Shown: positions 1-6,121 of the stretch, in pieces
How positions within the stretch are numbered: position 1 is the stretch's first letter
Layout of the letters: each line of letters opens with the position of its first letter
From: Euryarchaeota archaeon TMED117
Lineage (GTDB): Archaea > Thermoplasmatota > Poseidoniia > Poseidoniales > Poseidoniaceae
Length of the DNA: 13,298 nt
Assembly: GCA_002171315.2 (NCBI GenBank)
Contig: NHFS02000016.1
Span: 1 to 13,298 of the forward strand
Reading direction: 5' to 3'
The notes under the pieces: model-generated
What the model was told of the DNA's origin: nothing
Database searches by the model: none
Seen by the model: the letters and a program-made list of their open reading frames with translations, nothing else
Translations under genes and position numbers: made by a program

Positions 1-156
1 AAAGTCATACATCGAGAAATCGCCGTCTGTGTTGCCTTCTGCAAGCTGGGATGCCCAGACATACAGAACACCTGCCAGTACAACTGTGATTGCGACCATA
101 AGGATGGTTGCGATAACAGGGCTGACTGCTTCTTCATTCATGTTTTCGTTTTTCAT
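1..156 (-). CDS. Archaeal type IV pilin-like protein, N-terminal part (3' end outside window)
   Basis: Fifty-two codons are visible; the gene continues beyond the left edge. The N-terminus is a short charged leader (MKNENMNEEA) followed by the pilin-type hydrophobic segment VSPVIATILMVAITVVLAG and then VLYVWASQL. The SPVIATILMVAIT signature is characteristic of the archaeal type IV pilin/archaellin N-terminal family (Pilin_N type). Such proteins are processed by a prepilin peptidase and assemble through the hydrophobic helix into surface pili used for adhesion; that role is taken from the family. I chose the ATG at 154-156 because GGAGG lies 8 nt upstream; an in-frame ATG at 169-171 would place the GGAGG inside the gene. 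The gene has its own TATA box and a leader of about 30 nt, and stands alone at the left edge. Which pilin class it belongs to cannot be decided without the C-terminal part. Confidence 0.85.
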   Translation of the reverse strand, partial: MKNENMNEEAVSPVIATILMVAITVVLAGVLYVWASQLAEGNTDGDFSMYDF

Positions 157-208
157 ATTTTTGTCCTCCATTACCCGTATCGGGCGTATCTTACCCACCA
201 TCAAGATG

Positions 209-218
209 ATATTTAAAG
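209..218 (-). promoter_or_regulatory. TATA box of the pilin-like gene
   Basis: On the minus strand this reads CTTTAAATAT, a strong archaeal TATA-like element. Transcription would begin about 25 nt downstream, near 185-190, giving a leader of about 30 nt that contains the GGAGG site at 164-168. No other equally good element lies closer to the start codon. Confidence 0.6.
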
Positions 219-312
219 ACATCGGGGGAGAACCTTGGTTCTTTGAGTTTGTTCGCGATACTGCGGCTTAATTTTTTTTTGAAAATTAAAAGGAAATGTT
301 GCCCCCGAGTGG

Positions 313-355
313 TACAATTCGTTTGTAAATAACATAATGTTTGCACTGAATTGTA
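313..355. repeat. AT-rich inverted repeat upstream of the pilin promoter
   Basis: Perfect 8-bp arms TACAATTC (313-320) and GAATTGTA (348-355) flank a 27-nt centre. The centre contains a second imperfect dyad, TGTAAA with TTTGCA, that pairs with one wobble. The element lies about 95 bp upstream of the pilin TATA box and immediately after the oligo-T tract of the candidate small RNA. It could be a regulator binding site or an RNA hairpin; nothing in the sequence decides between them. Confidence 0.4.
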
Positions 356-357
356 AC

Positions 358-366
358 AAAAAAAGA
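358..366 (-). terminator. Oligo-T transcription terminator after the candidate small RNA
   Basis: The minus strand reads CTCTTTTTTT across these positions, directly after the CCCTGTTC arm of the stem. Archaeal RNA polymerase terminates at such T runs. It would also stop read-through from the upstream aminopeptidase operon before the pilin gene. Confidence 0.55.
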
Positions 367-434
367 GGTGAACAGGGTGAGAGCTTACGGAGAGGGGATG
401 GGATGCACTCAACGAGAACTTTACAGCCCTGTTC
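358..434 (-). ncRNA. Candidate small structured RNA of unknown family
   Basis: Read on the minus strand, a 65-nt segment (434 to 370) is closed by a perfect 8-bp stem, GAACAGGG with CCCTGTTC. Stacked directly on its 3' side is a second 7-position stem, TGAGTGC (411-405) with GCTCTCA (384-378), broken by one U·U mismatch. A 15-nt bulge lies on the 5' side, and a 20-nt C/U-rich loop closes the top. The element is followed after ACCTC by seven T's. A TATA box is centred 26 nt before the first paired base, so a transcript would start at or beside the stem. I found no tRNA fold, no C/D boxes and no clear ACA box. The alternative is that it is only the 3' untranslated end and terminator of the upstream aminopeptidase transcript. 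Confidence 0.5.
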
Positions 435-454
435 GGTATAGACTACGCACTTCG

Positions 455-465
455 CCTTTATATGC
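455..465 (-). promoter_or_regulatory. TATA box of the candidate small RNA
   Basis: The minus strand reads GCATATAAAGG, a good archaeal TATA element, located in the gap after the aminopeptidase stop codon. Its centre (about 460) is 26 nt from position 434, the first base of the predicted closing stem, which matches normal archaeal TATA-to-start spacing. Confidence 0.5.
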
Positions 466-499
466 GTTACCAGTAGTAAGAATATAGACGCCTATCGCC

Positions 500-1510
500 T
501 TATTCGACTGTGAGAATCTCAGGCCCACCATCGGTAACAAGTACCGTATGTTCGAATTGACAGATGTTGCCACCATCTTTGCAAGCGAGTACATGATAGG
601 TTTCTAAGAAACGAATACTGATCAGTTTCTTTACCAAAGCACGCCATTTGCTTTGACGTGATTCTTCATCAGCCTCTGGGAAAGGTTTCTCAAGCATTGG
701 ATAAGCCCACCGTTCCGCAAACGGTAGCGTTGAATAGCGTTCTTCAAGGTTGCGTGCCATCTGTGCGCCTAATGGCTTCAGTTGTCCTTTAGCGCGTGCT
801 TTTCTTGATGTAGTTAATCCAGTAATCCGATAGATATTGGATGAATTAGGAGTTCCGAGATTCTTGATCATTCCTGAAGAACCCGTTGTGTTGAATGGTT
901 CAACTGCATAGATTCCACCTTCTTCGACAACACCTCTGAATCCTTGATTGTCAGGGCCGCACGCATAGGATGGTACAGAAACACCTGCATGGAGTTCCCA
1001 TGGTTTGAGTTGATGGCCACACAGATTGCGTATTGGCTGGAAACCAGCATCGAGTGAGGGTTGTGCTGCAGCTTGTCCTACCTTGTACCATGGCGTACCT
1101 GGGTGGAGCATCTCAATCGCTGCATCTCTTGCTTCTTTTGCCGCTTTAATTTGCTCAGTATGTTCGTTACCGTTACCGATTTCAAATGTCAACGCATTGT
1201 CAGCAATGTGTCCTTTGATGTGGACTCCGAAATCGATTTTTACGCAGTCTCCTTTTTGCAGAACCATTTCACCATCCCATCCCTCGACCGCATTGACGCT
1301 GTGGTCGGTTGTAAAGTGTGCAGCGAGATCATTCACTGCTATGGTTCCAGGAAAGGCTGGTTTTCCACCGTGTCTGTGGATGTAGCGCTCTGCTGATTCA
1401 ATGACTTCATGAAAGGTCTTTCCAGGCGTCAATTCAAGCTTCATCGCTTCAAGTGTTCTGCGAGCAACATGCCCCGCATCTTTCCAATACTTCAGCGTCG
1501 ATTCTTCCAC
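500..1510 (-). CDS. map: Type II methionine aminopeptidase
   Basis: Removes the initiator methionine from nascent proteins in the cytoplasm, using a two-metal site of the pita-bread fold. Counting from a TTG at 1513, the metal ligands are visible as D94 (KIDFG), D105 (IADNA), H167 (NLCGHQL), E205 (AVEPF) and E321 (QFEHT), with the substrate-binding H66 in AAHFTTDH. The type II insertion between the histidine and final glutamate regions is present (about 225-300), and the 336-337 aa length is close to that of other archaeal and eukaryotic type II enzymes. The start must be a non-ATG codon, GTG at 1510 or TTG at 1513, because the first ATG (residue 24) would remove the conserved first helix. 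I favour GTG, but the choice is open. The 5' end overlaps the stop of the threonylcarbamoyl-AMP synthase gene, suggesting translational coupling. It is the last gene of the minus-strand run. Confidence 0.95.
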   Translation of the reverse strand: MEESTLKYWKDAGHVARRTLEAMKLELTPGKTFHEVIESAERYIHRHGGKPAFPGTIAVNDLAAHFTTDHSVNAVEGWDGEMVLQKGDCVKIDFGVHIKGHIADNALTFEIGNGNEHTEQIKAAKEARDAAIEMLHPGTPWYKVGQAAAQPSLDAGFQPIRNLCGHQLKPWELHAGVSVPSYACGPDNQGFRGVVEEGGIYAVEPFNTTGSSGMIKNLGTPNSSNIYRITGLTTSRKARAKGQLKPLGAQMARNLEERYSTLPFAERWAYPMLEKPFPEADEESRQSKWRALVKKLISIRFLETYHVLACKDGGNICQFEHTVLVTDGGPEILTVE

Positions 1511-2088
1511 CAAGAGACCACGTCATGCGTAGGTACCACGCCCTCTCTCATAACAGTTACCAACGATTCAGGGTTATCAAAATTGAATTTTACAAATGTG
1601 CTCCCGGGCCCTGTAACTCGATTGCCATCGAGAATTGCAATTTCATCAAGACCCAATCCTTCGGCAGCCTCTCGAACGGTGAGGGCTGGTTCTTCTCCTG
1701 CTTCATTCGCACTTGTAGCAGTAATAGGGCCTACAGTTTTTGCAAGTTCACGAGCTATTGGATGATCAAATACCCGTATTGCGATAGAAGTCCCTCCTAT
1801 TCTATCATCGAGAGGTTTTTTGCTTGGAAAAACAATTGAGAAACAGCCACGAGGAAATTCAGACAGGAAGATTTCAATCTCTGGATGGATTTCAACCATA
1901 TCTCGAACTTGATCGAGAGATGCTACACCAATCGAAACGGGTTTATCCGAAGATCTTGATTTCAGTTCAAATAAACGATCCAGCCCTTCTGAAGTCGGTA
2001 TACAGCCTAGTCCAGGTAATGTTGAGGTGGGGTATGCGATAACGCCTCCATTTTGAAGATAGGATATCTGCTCCTCCGAGAGGCTCAT
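1492..2088 (-). CDS. tsaC: Threonylcarbamoyl-AMP synthase (YrdC/TsaC/Sua5 family)
   Basis: Members make threonylcarbamoyl-AMP from threonine, bicarbonate and ATP, the precursor for t6A at position 37 of ANN-decoding tRNAs. The 198 aa protein is the YrdC domain alone, without the extra Sua5 C-terminal domain. Visible family elements are the N-terminal VIAYPTSTLPGLGC (16-29), the K-x-R...K set in KSRSSDKP (K43, R45, K49), SIAIRVFDHP (101-110), the TSAN motif (125-128), GSTFVKF (162-168) and the terminal REG (181-183). Two spots deviate from the usual pattern: P in place of the aromatic residue in PT-x-T-x-[YF]-GLGC, and PRGCFS in place of a PGP-x-T element. The start ATG has GAGGTGA about 5 nt upstream, overlapping the stop of the preceding small gene. 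Its 3' end overlaps the aminopeptidase start. A YciO-like paralogue is less likely because TSAN is kept. Confidence 0.88.
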   Translation of the reverse strand: MSLSEEQISYLQNGGVIAYPTSTLPGLGCIPTSEGLDRLFELKSRSSDKPVSIGVASLDQVRDMVEIHPEIEIFLSEFPRGCFSIVFPSKKPLDDRIGGTSIAIRVFDHPIARELAKTVGPITATSANEAGEEPALTVREAAEGLGLDEIAILDGNRVTGPGSTFVKFNFDNPESLVTVMREGVVPTHDVVSWWKNRR

Positions 2089-2097
2089 ACAATCACC

Positions 2098-2367
2098 TCA
2101 ACGCGTCCATTCCGAACAATGTAGATGTGCTATTTCCTCTGCTACATCTTTATCTGCAGTCTTTACCAAGAGTTTACCACTTGGGTAGAGGGTCAAATCG
2201 GCAGATCCTGTAAAGGTCCAGACCATTCTTGATTGGACTTCTGCTTCAAATCCAGCTTCTGTAATTTTCATAGCCACTTCTTCCAAGTCGATGGATTCAA
2301 TTCCATCTGGAACAATCTGCCAAGAGGCTTTGTTTCCGCAGAGTTCCATTGCAAAGCCTTCGGTCAT
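2098..2367 (-). CDS. Conserved-looking small hypothetical protein (89 aa)
   Basis: I do not recognise the family. The protein is soluble and mildly acidic, with no signal peptide or membrane segment. Its pattern suggests a small alpha/beta domain: a strand around KASWQIVP (13-20), a helix around DLEEVAMKITEAGF (27-40), strands around SRMVWTFTG (46-54) and DLTLYPSGKLLVKT (57-70), and a closing helix KDVAEEIAHLH (73-83). The alternation of a basic beta-hairpin with helices resembles small nucleic-acid-binding folds, which is only an impression. A GAGG site lies 8 nt before the ATG. The gene is separated by only 9 nt from each neighbour (repeat protein upstream, threonylcarbamoyl-AMP synthase downstream), so it is almost certainly co-transcribed. 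A role in tRNA modification or translation would fit the position but is unproven. Confidence 0.75.
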   Translation of the reverse strand: MTEGFAMELCGNKASWQIVPDGIESIDLEEVAMKITEAGFEAEVQSRMVWTFTGSADLTLYPSGKLLVKTADKDVAEEIAHLHCSEWTR

Positions 2368-2376
2368 GAATACGCC

Positions 2377-3375
2377 TCACAAATCGTCTGGTCGGGAAGG
2401 GGGGCCTGATGAGGGTGGACCACTCGGGGGTCCGCTTGGTGGACCGCTTGGTGGGCCTGATGGTGGGCCACTCGGAGGACTGCTTGGTGGGCCTGATGGT
2501 GGGCCACTCGGAGGGCCGCTTGGTGGGCCTGATGGTGGGCCACTCGGAGGACCGCTTGGTGGACCGGAGGGGGGACCTGATGGTGGACCGCTCGACGGTC
2601 CGGATGGGATTGGAGGCGGTGTAGATTTCGTAACAGTTGGCGCTGCTGCAGGAGGTGTTGGAGGCGGTGTCAAGGCAGTTGCTTCTACAGGCTCTTCTGG
2701 GGCCGCTTCTTGTGCAACTTTAGGTGCTAATGTTAGGAGGTCGATTGGAGGTTTTTCTTCTTGGGCTGGTGTCGCAGAGAGAAGTGCATCAGAGGCATTC
2801 GCTTCTGTATTGGATTTCTCCCAAGGAGGTGTTCGAGGACCATCTTCCTCAACATTTGCAAACGAACTGATTTTTGTTGAGCCACCTTCTGAATTTTCAC
2901 CAAAGAATGTACTCATCTGGACTTGGCTTGGATCGATAAGTTCTCTTTCTTGGACATTTCCGAAGTCGTCAAGATTGTTGTCAAAAGCGCCCATGAAAAG
3001 ACTCGAACCGATCGCATTTCCAGGCCTTCTTCCCTTCGCTTGCTGGAATTCGAAATCTACATCGTATGGGCCGAGAGACAATGTTTGCCCTTGTCCATTG
3101 AGTGAGAAAGACCAATTTCCATCACTGAGTTTGAATGCAAAGGAGAACGAACGGGTTAACCCAGGTCCAATGGAGGTTACGCCACTTACTGGCTCGATTG
3201 TAGAGCCCGTACTTGTCTTGATAGTTGCAGTTAGCCCACCGACTGGAATGGCAGATTCGTTGGTTAAATCAATAGAAACTTCAACGATATCTTCGTCATC
3301 ATCATCGATCTCCATTCGTACCGATTGTAGGAATGCCGTCAATGAGCCCGCAGTCACAATATGTTCTTCAGTCAC
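2377..3375 (-). CDS. Hypothetical protein with N-terminal beta-rich domain and C-terminal PPSG repeat tail
   Basis: Not assigned to a known family. Numbering from the GTG at 3375 (332 aa), residues 1 to about 140 form a beta-rich domain with alternating hydrophobic strands (IVEVSIDL, GLTATIKT, WSFSLNG, YDVDFEF), possibly an immunoglobulin-like sandwich. Residues 140-230 are polar, acidic and probably disordered. Residues 235-257 are proline/alanine/threonine rich, and 258-328 are a (Pro-Pro-Ser-Gly)n tail ending in RPDDL. There is no signal peptide or membrane helix, so it is cytoplasmic or held by a partner. I chose GTG at 3375 because AGGTGG lies 5 nt upstream; a GTG at 3384 is in frame but overlaps that site. 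Gaps are about 30 nt to the RDD membrane protein gene upstream and 9 nt to the small gene downstream. The opposite strand is also open here, a by-product of the GC-rich repeat. Confidence 0.82.
   Translation of the reverse strand: MTEEHIVTAGSLTAFLQSVRMEIDDDDEDIVEVSIDLTNESAIPVGGLTATIKTSTGSTIEPVSGVTSIGPGLTRSFSFAFKLSDGNWSFSLNGQGQTLSLGPYDVDFEFQQAKGRRPGNAIGSSLFMGAFDNNLDDFGNVQERELIDPSQVQMSTFFGENSEGGSTKISSFANVEEDGPRTPPWEKSNTEANASDALLSATPAQEEKPPIDLLTLAPKVAQEAAPEEPVEATALTPPPTPPAAAPTVTKSTPPPIPSGPSSGPPSGPPSGPPSGPPSGPPSGPPSGPPSGPPSGPPSSPPSGPPSGPPSGPPSGPPSGPPSSGPPSRPDDL
2392..2604 (-). repeat. In-frame 12-nt tandem repeat (PPSG units) with a 36-nt higher-order unit
   Basis: About 17 degenerate 12-nt units encode Pro-Ser-Gly-Pro on the minus strand. 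Within them three 36-nt blocks (2453-2488, 2489-2524, 2525-2560) are almost identical, differing only by one or two bases in the last 12-nt subunit. Within each block the serine codon rotates TCA, AGC, AGT. This shows that a three-unit block was duplicated recently, as by slippage or unequal recombination, whereas outer units have drifted. Confidence 0.88.
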
Positions 3376-3405
3376 AGCGCCCACCTATCCATCGTATACT
3401 GTTCT

Positions 3406-3969
3406 TCACTTTAAATTCAAGCGCGTGTCGCTCGGCAAGGACCAATCAACTGCAGCAACTGTGTGATTGTTCACATCAACTGAAGTACGATACTCTGCGG
3501 CTTTCGAGCGGGCACGTAGAATGTCTCTCATACCAAACCAAATGACTCCAATGATTGGAATCATGTATCGTAGTTTATCGAAAGCACGTGGGCCAAAGTG
3601 ATGAAGTTCAAGCAACGTTCCGTTATCATGAACGATTGCAATTCGGAGGGCGCGCTGACCCAATGATCGTCCGTAAGCACGGCCCGTGTATTTCCAATAC
3701 ATCCACAGCGAGGTAAAGAAAATCACCCATGTCATTGCGAAAGAGAACGCGTAACGTGCATCTTCTTGGAGATAGGACCAACTTATGAGGACTTCAAGAA
3801 ATGTAAAACGGCTCAGCAGATGAAGTACGAGAGAGACTGCTACGACATCGAGTGCAAATGCGGTCACTCTCCTCCATACTGGAGCGATAAGCATGCCCTC
3901 AGGGGCATTTGACAACGCTTGCTGAGCAAGTGTTCCGCCTTGGTATACGGTGACCGGACTGTCCGCCAT
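3406..3969 (-). CDS. RDD family membrane protein
   Basis: The 187 aa protein has the RDD-domain layout: an arginine pair and an aspartate in the first membrane segment (R33, R34 and D41 in VWRRVTAFALDVVAV), a second segment around 72-92 ending in MYWKYTGRAYGRSLGQRALRI, whose G-x-S-x-G-Q-R-x-L is the family signature, and a third hydrophobic stretch around 135-150 (MIPIIGVIWFGMRDIL). A soluble N-terminal tail of 30 residues and a C-terminal tail of about 35 flank it. RDD proteins are small integral membrane proteins of mostly unknown role; some are linked to ion transport. The ATG at 3967-3969 has no strong ribosome site. The helicase stop is 37 nt upstream and the repeat-tailed protein follows within about 30 nt, so it is probably in the same transcript. 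The neighbouring soluble repeat protein could be its partner, which is inference. Confidence 0.87.
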   Translation of the reverse strand: MADSPVTVYQGGTLAQQALSNAPEGMLIAPVWRRVTAFALDVVAVSLVLHLLSRFTFLEVLISWSYLQEDARYAFSFAMTWVIFFTSLWMYWKYTGRAYGRSLGQRALRIAIVHDNGTLLELHHFGPRAFDKLRYMIPIIGVIWFGMRDILRARSKAAEYRTSVDVNNHTVAAVDWSLPSDTRLNLK

Positions 3970-4006
3970 GGTGGTGCCATTCTCTGTTTATTGTTGAACT
4001 TGCGTA

Positions 4007-5983
4007 TCAGTCATTGACCAAATGCCAAGCAAAAAGACCGCGTTCTTCTGCCCAATCGAGCCATGAACGCCATGTTGGGTCATAGCGGAGCGTTTGCGGA
4101 TCTCCAAGGACAATTAAGCCACGTTTAGCACGTGTAATTGCGACGTTTAATCGTCGGCGATCACTCAGGAAACCGACGATTCCGTCTGGATTGGAACGGA
4201 CTGCTGAGAAGATGATGACTTCTTTTTCTCTGCCTTGATAGCCATCCACGCTGTTAATTTCTAAACCTGCATAGCGCTGACCTTGTTCGCGTTCCCTGTT
4301 TGAATCAAATATGTCGCAAAGCGCTCGTACTTGTCCGCTGTATGGAGTAATGATTCCAATCTGGTTTGGCGTGACATCCCCTGGAATGAGTAATTCCTGT
4401 ACTAAGCCATAGATACGTGCTGCTTCAGCAGGGTTGCTTCTACTGCCTCCTTCCTCTTCTTCGATTTCTGAACCTGTGATCGGAATGAATGCGAAGGGAT
4501 GATCCCAATCTGGCCATAATACACCTGCTGGAGCTGGACGTTGATCCGCTGAACAACCATCCTCGAGTTTGTCCTCATAGAATCGAGCACTCGGGAATTC
4601 ACGAAGGACAGGGTGCATCCGATATTGTACAGTAAGCATATGTGATTTGATTCCAACATCGATTAATCGCTCGAATAGAGAACGCCCTAGGCCACCTTCC
4701 TGTGCATCATTGGAAATGACTGTTGGTGGAAGTTGACGATGGTCTCCAACCAGAATGAGTTGCCTGCACCCTTTGGAAATAGGAACCATTGAACTCGGTT
4801 CAATCGCTTGAGTCGCCTCATCCATGAGAACGATGGGGAAGCGACGATGATCCAATACTCGGTGGCCTGTTCCGATATTCGTCGAACAAATCACCTGAGC
4901 GTTGTCGAGTACTGAAGCAATCATCTCTTTCTCCAGACGGCGGATTTCTTTCTTATTGTATTGAATATCTCTGTGCGCCAGGCCTTTCTCTCGACCTTTG
5001 AGTTTCGACAATGCGCGCTGAACTTCATCGTTCTCCTCTCGAATAATAGCAATCTCATCCTGTTTTGGATGCTGTTCGAGTTGGGCATCAAGTGTTGCTT
5101 CACGGAGCGATTCTCTAACCTTGACTGGACGTCCTGTTCGCACAGCCCGAATACCAGCTTCGAGTAAACCTTCGAGGAGATTGTCGACTGCAACGTTCGA
5201 TTCAGCTGTTGCAAGAATCGGCCCCCTTCCTTCGCGGGCAAGTTGGGCCAATGTCGCGACTGCTGTGTGGGTTTTCCCCGTACCCGGCGGGCCTTGAATA
5301 ATTGTCACCTTGCGCTTCAAAGCCGCATCCATTGCCTCTTTTTGAGATGGATTGAGAACAACGTCACTTGGTTCAACACGCTGGAATTTTCCAGAAATTT
5401 TTGGAGGAGAGGATGCGCTCTCTTCTGGGTCGTGGACTTGACCAAGGAGAAGATCTCTCAGTATCGTCCCTCTGTCTCCTTCGATGGAATGAAACATCTC
5501 AAGGGCTTCTTGCATTCTGTCATGAGCGACGCGGTTTGCGCCCCTGTCAAGTCTCCAAGTTCCTTTTTTGAGATCCTTAGGCCGTTGAGCAACGACGATT
5601 TTTATCCGCGTAGGACCTCGTTCGAGAACAATTCCTTCAATGGTTTTCTCTCCAATCGGTTTTGTTCGACTAAGAACAACAATGTCTCCATGAGTAAAAC
5701 GATGTTGCCCAATATGTTGGCGATCGGGTCGTTCGAATGTGATGATAAAGTCACCAAAGAGCGTCCCGTTTGGCCTCCCCTTCATTCCGATTAATGCTAG
5801 ACCAGAAGCCTGTAATCGATGGTGAGACCATTTTGACCATCGCTCTTGAACTGTTTTGGTCTCCTGTTCTAATTCTTGTTCAAGGAGTTTTGAAAAGTGA
5901 TGGAAATGATCTTGGCCGCGACGCCAAATACCCCCCTCCTCGCCATCAATATCGAGATCAATATCCGCATGAGCGCTGTTCAT
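4007..5983 (-). CDS. Superfamily 1 DNA/RNA helicase, UPF1/IGHMBP2-like
   Basis: An ATP-dependent 5'-3' type helicase of the UPF1-like SF1B group. Numbering from the ATG at 5983 (658 aa), the motifs are Q-type NPSQKEAM (211-218), Walker A GPPGTGKT (231-238), Walker B MDEATQ (387-392), motif III GDHRQLPP (413-420), motif IV QYRMHP (453-458), motif V DGYQGREKE (580-588) and motif VI NVAITRAKR (613-621). Before Walker A, residues 27-210 resemble the N-terminal part of IGHMBP2-type enzymes (a helix then a beta-barrel, with RLQASGLALIGMKG...GTLFGDFIITF). A charged helical insertion at 295-355 matches the stalk. I chose ATG 5983 because GGAGG lies 9 nt upstream; an ATG at 6034 would add 17 residues. 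In vivo substrate, tRNA/ribosome or DNA repair, cannot be told from sequence. It is the first gene of the minus run, divergent from the zinc-ribbon gene. Confidence 0.95.
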   Translation of the reverse strand: MNSAHADIDLDIDGEEGGIWRRGQDHFHHFSKLLEQELEQETKTVQERWSKWSHHRLQASGLALIGMKGRPNGTLFGDFIITFERPDRQHIGQHRFTHGDIVVLSRTKPIGEKTIEGIVLERGPTRIKIVVAQRPKDLKKGTWRLDRGANRVAHDRMQEALEMFHSIEGDRGTILRDLLLGQVHDPEESASSPPKISGKFQRVEPSDVVLNPSQKEAMDAALKRKVTIIQGPPGTGKTHTAVATLAQLAREGRGPILATAESNVAVDNLLEGLLEAGIRAVRTGRPVKVRESLREATLDAQLEQHPKQDEIAIIREENDEVQRALSKLKGREKGLAHRDIQYNKKEIRRLEKEMIASVLDNAQVICSTNIGTGHRVLDHRRFPIVLMDEATQAIEPSSMVPISKGCRQLILVGDHRQLPPTVISNDAQEGGLGRSLFERLIDVGIKSHMLTVQYRMHPVLREFPSARFYEDKLEDGCSADQRPAPAGVLWPDWDHPFAFIPITGSEIEEEEGGSRSNPAEAARIYGLVQELLIPGDVTPNQIGIITPYSGQVRALCDIFDSNREREQGQRYAGLEINSVDGYQGREKEVIIFSAVRSNPDGIVGFLSDRRRLNVAITRAKRGLIVLGDPQTLRYDPTWRSWLDWAEERGLFAWHLVND

Positions 5984-5992
5984 CCTTCGAAC

Positions 5993-5997
5993 CCTCC
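5993..5997 (-). promoter_or_regulatory. Ribosome binding site deciding the helicase start
   Basis: The minus strand reads GGAGG here, 9 nt before the ATG at 5981-5983. If the in-frame ATG at 6034 were used, this sequence would be coding. The upstream ATG is preceded only by the weaker AGGATGA. Confidence 0.55.
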
Positions 5998-6076
5998 CCT
6001 TTTCGCCCATGTGAGTTCCAACTCGTGAATGCATTTCATCCTATGGCGAATGAAGCAAACCTCGGTCGTGGAATGG

Positions 6077-6090
6077 TGATACTTAAACCA
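6077..6090. promoter_or_regulatory. Shared TATA-like core between two divergent transcripts
   Basis: The plus strand reads ATACTTAAACC and the minus strand GGTTTAAGTAT, so the same AT-rich core can serve both directions. On plus, a start about 26 nt downstream (near 6110) gives a leader of about 12 nt to the ATG at 6122. On minus, a start near 6057 gives a leader of about 75 nt to the ATG at 5983. No other TATA-like element is evident in the 138-bp gap (5984-6121). Confidence 0.45.
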
Positions 6091-6121
6091 CAAGTGCCTA
6101 CCGTGAAAGTAAGGCGAGAGT

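Larger units (their letters stand above)
157..499. other. 343-bp intergenic region between the aminopeptidase gene and the pilin gene
   Basis: This is the only long stretch without a credible protein gene. From right to left on the minus strand it holds a weak ATAG/CTAT hairpin just after the aminopeptidase stop (484-495), a TATA box at 455-465, a foldable RNA candidate at 370-434 with an oligo-T tract at 358-364, an AT-rich dyad at 313-355, a 9-T run on the plus strand at 272-280, and the pilin TATA box at 209-218. A 73-codon open frame across 191-412 on the minus strand crosses these elements and has no family resemblance. Confidence 0.7.

Noticed and set aside
272..280. Nine-T run on the plus strand as a terminator
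   Set aside because: No plus-strand gene lies upstream of it in the window, so there is nothing for it to end; it is part of AT-rich spacer.
191..412. 73-codon minus-strand frame in the intergenic region
   Set aside because: It crosses the oligo-T tract, the dyad and the pilin TATA box, and its translation has no recognisable domain or ribosome site.
370..434. tRNA or intron-containing/permuted tRNA for the 65-nt stem element
   Set aside because: No T-loop GTTC-R-A consensus, D-arm GG or anticodon stem could be placed on either strand.
2392..2604. CRISPR-like array
   Set aside because: The repeats are contiguous 12/36-nt in-frame units without spacers and code for a PPSG tail.
2291..3466. 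391-codon plus-strand open frame rich in Gly-Gly-Pro-Leu
   Set aside because: It is antisense to the PPSG-repeat gene, runs across three minus-strand genes, lacks a ribosome site, and is open only because the repeat is GC-rich.
5243..5794. 183-codon plus-strand frame inside the helicase gene
   Set aside because: Antisense shadow; the minus strand encodes continuous helicase motifs through this interval.
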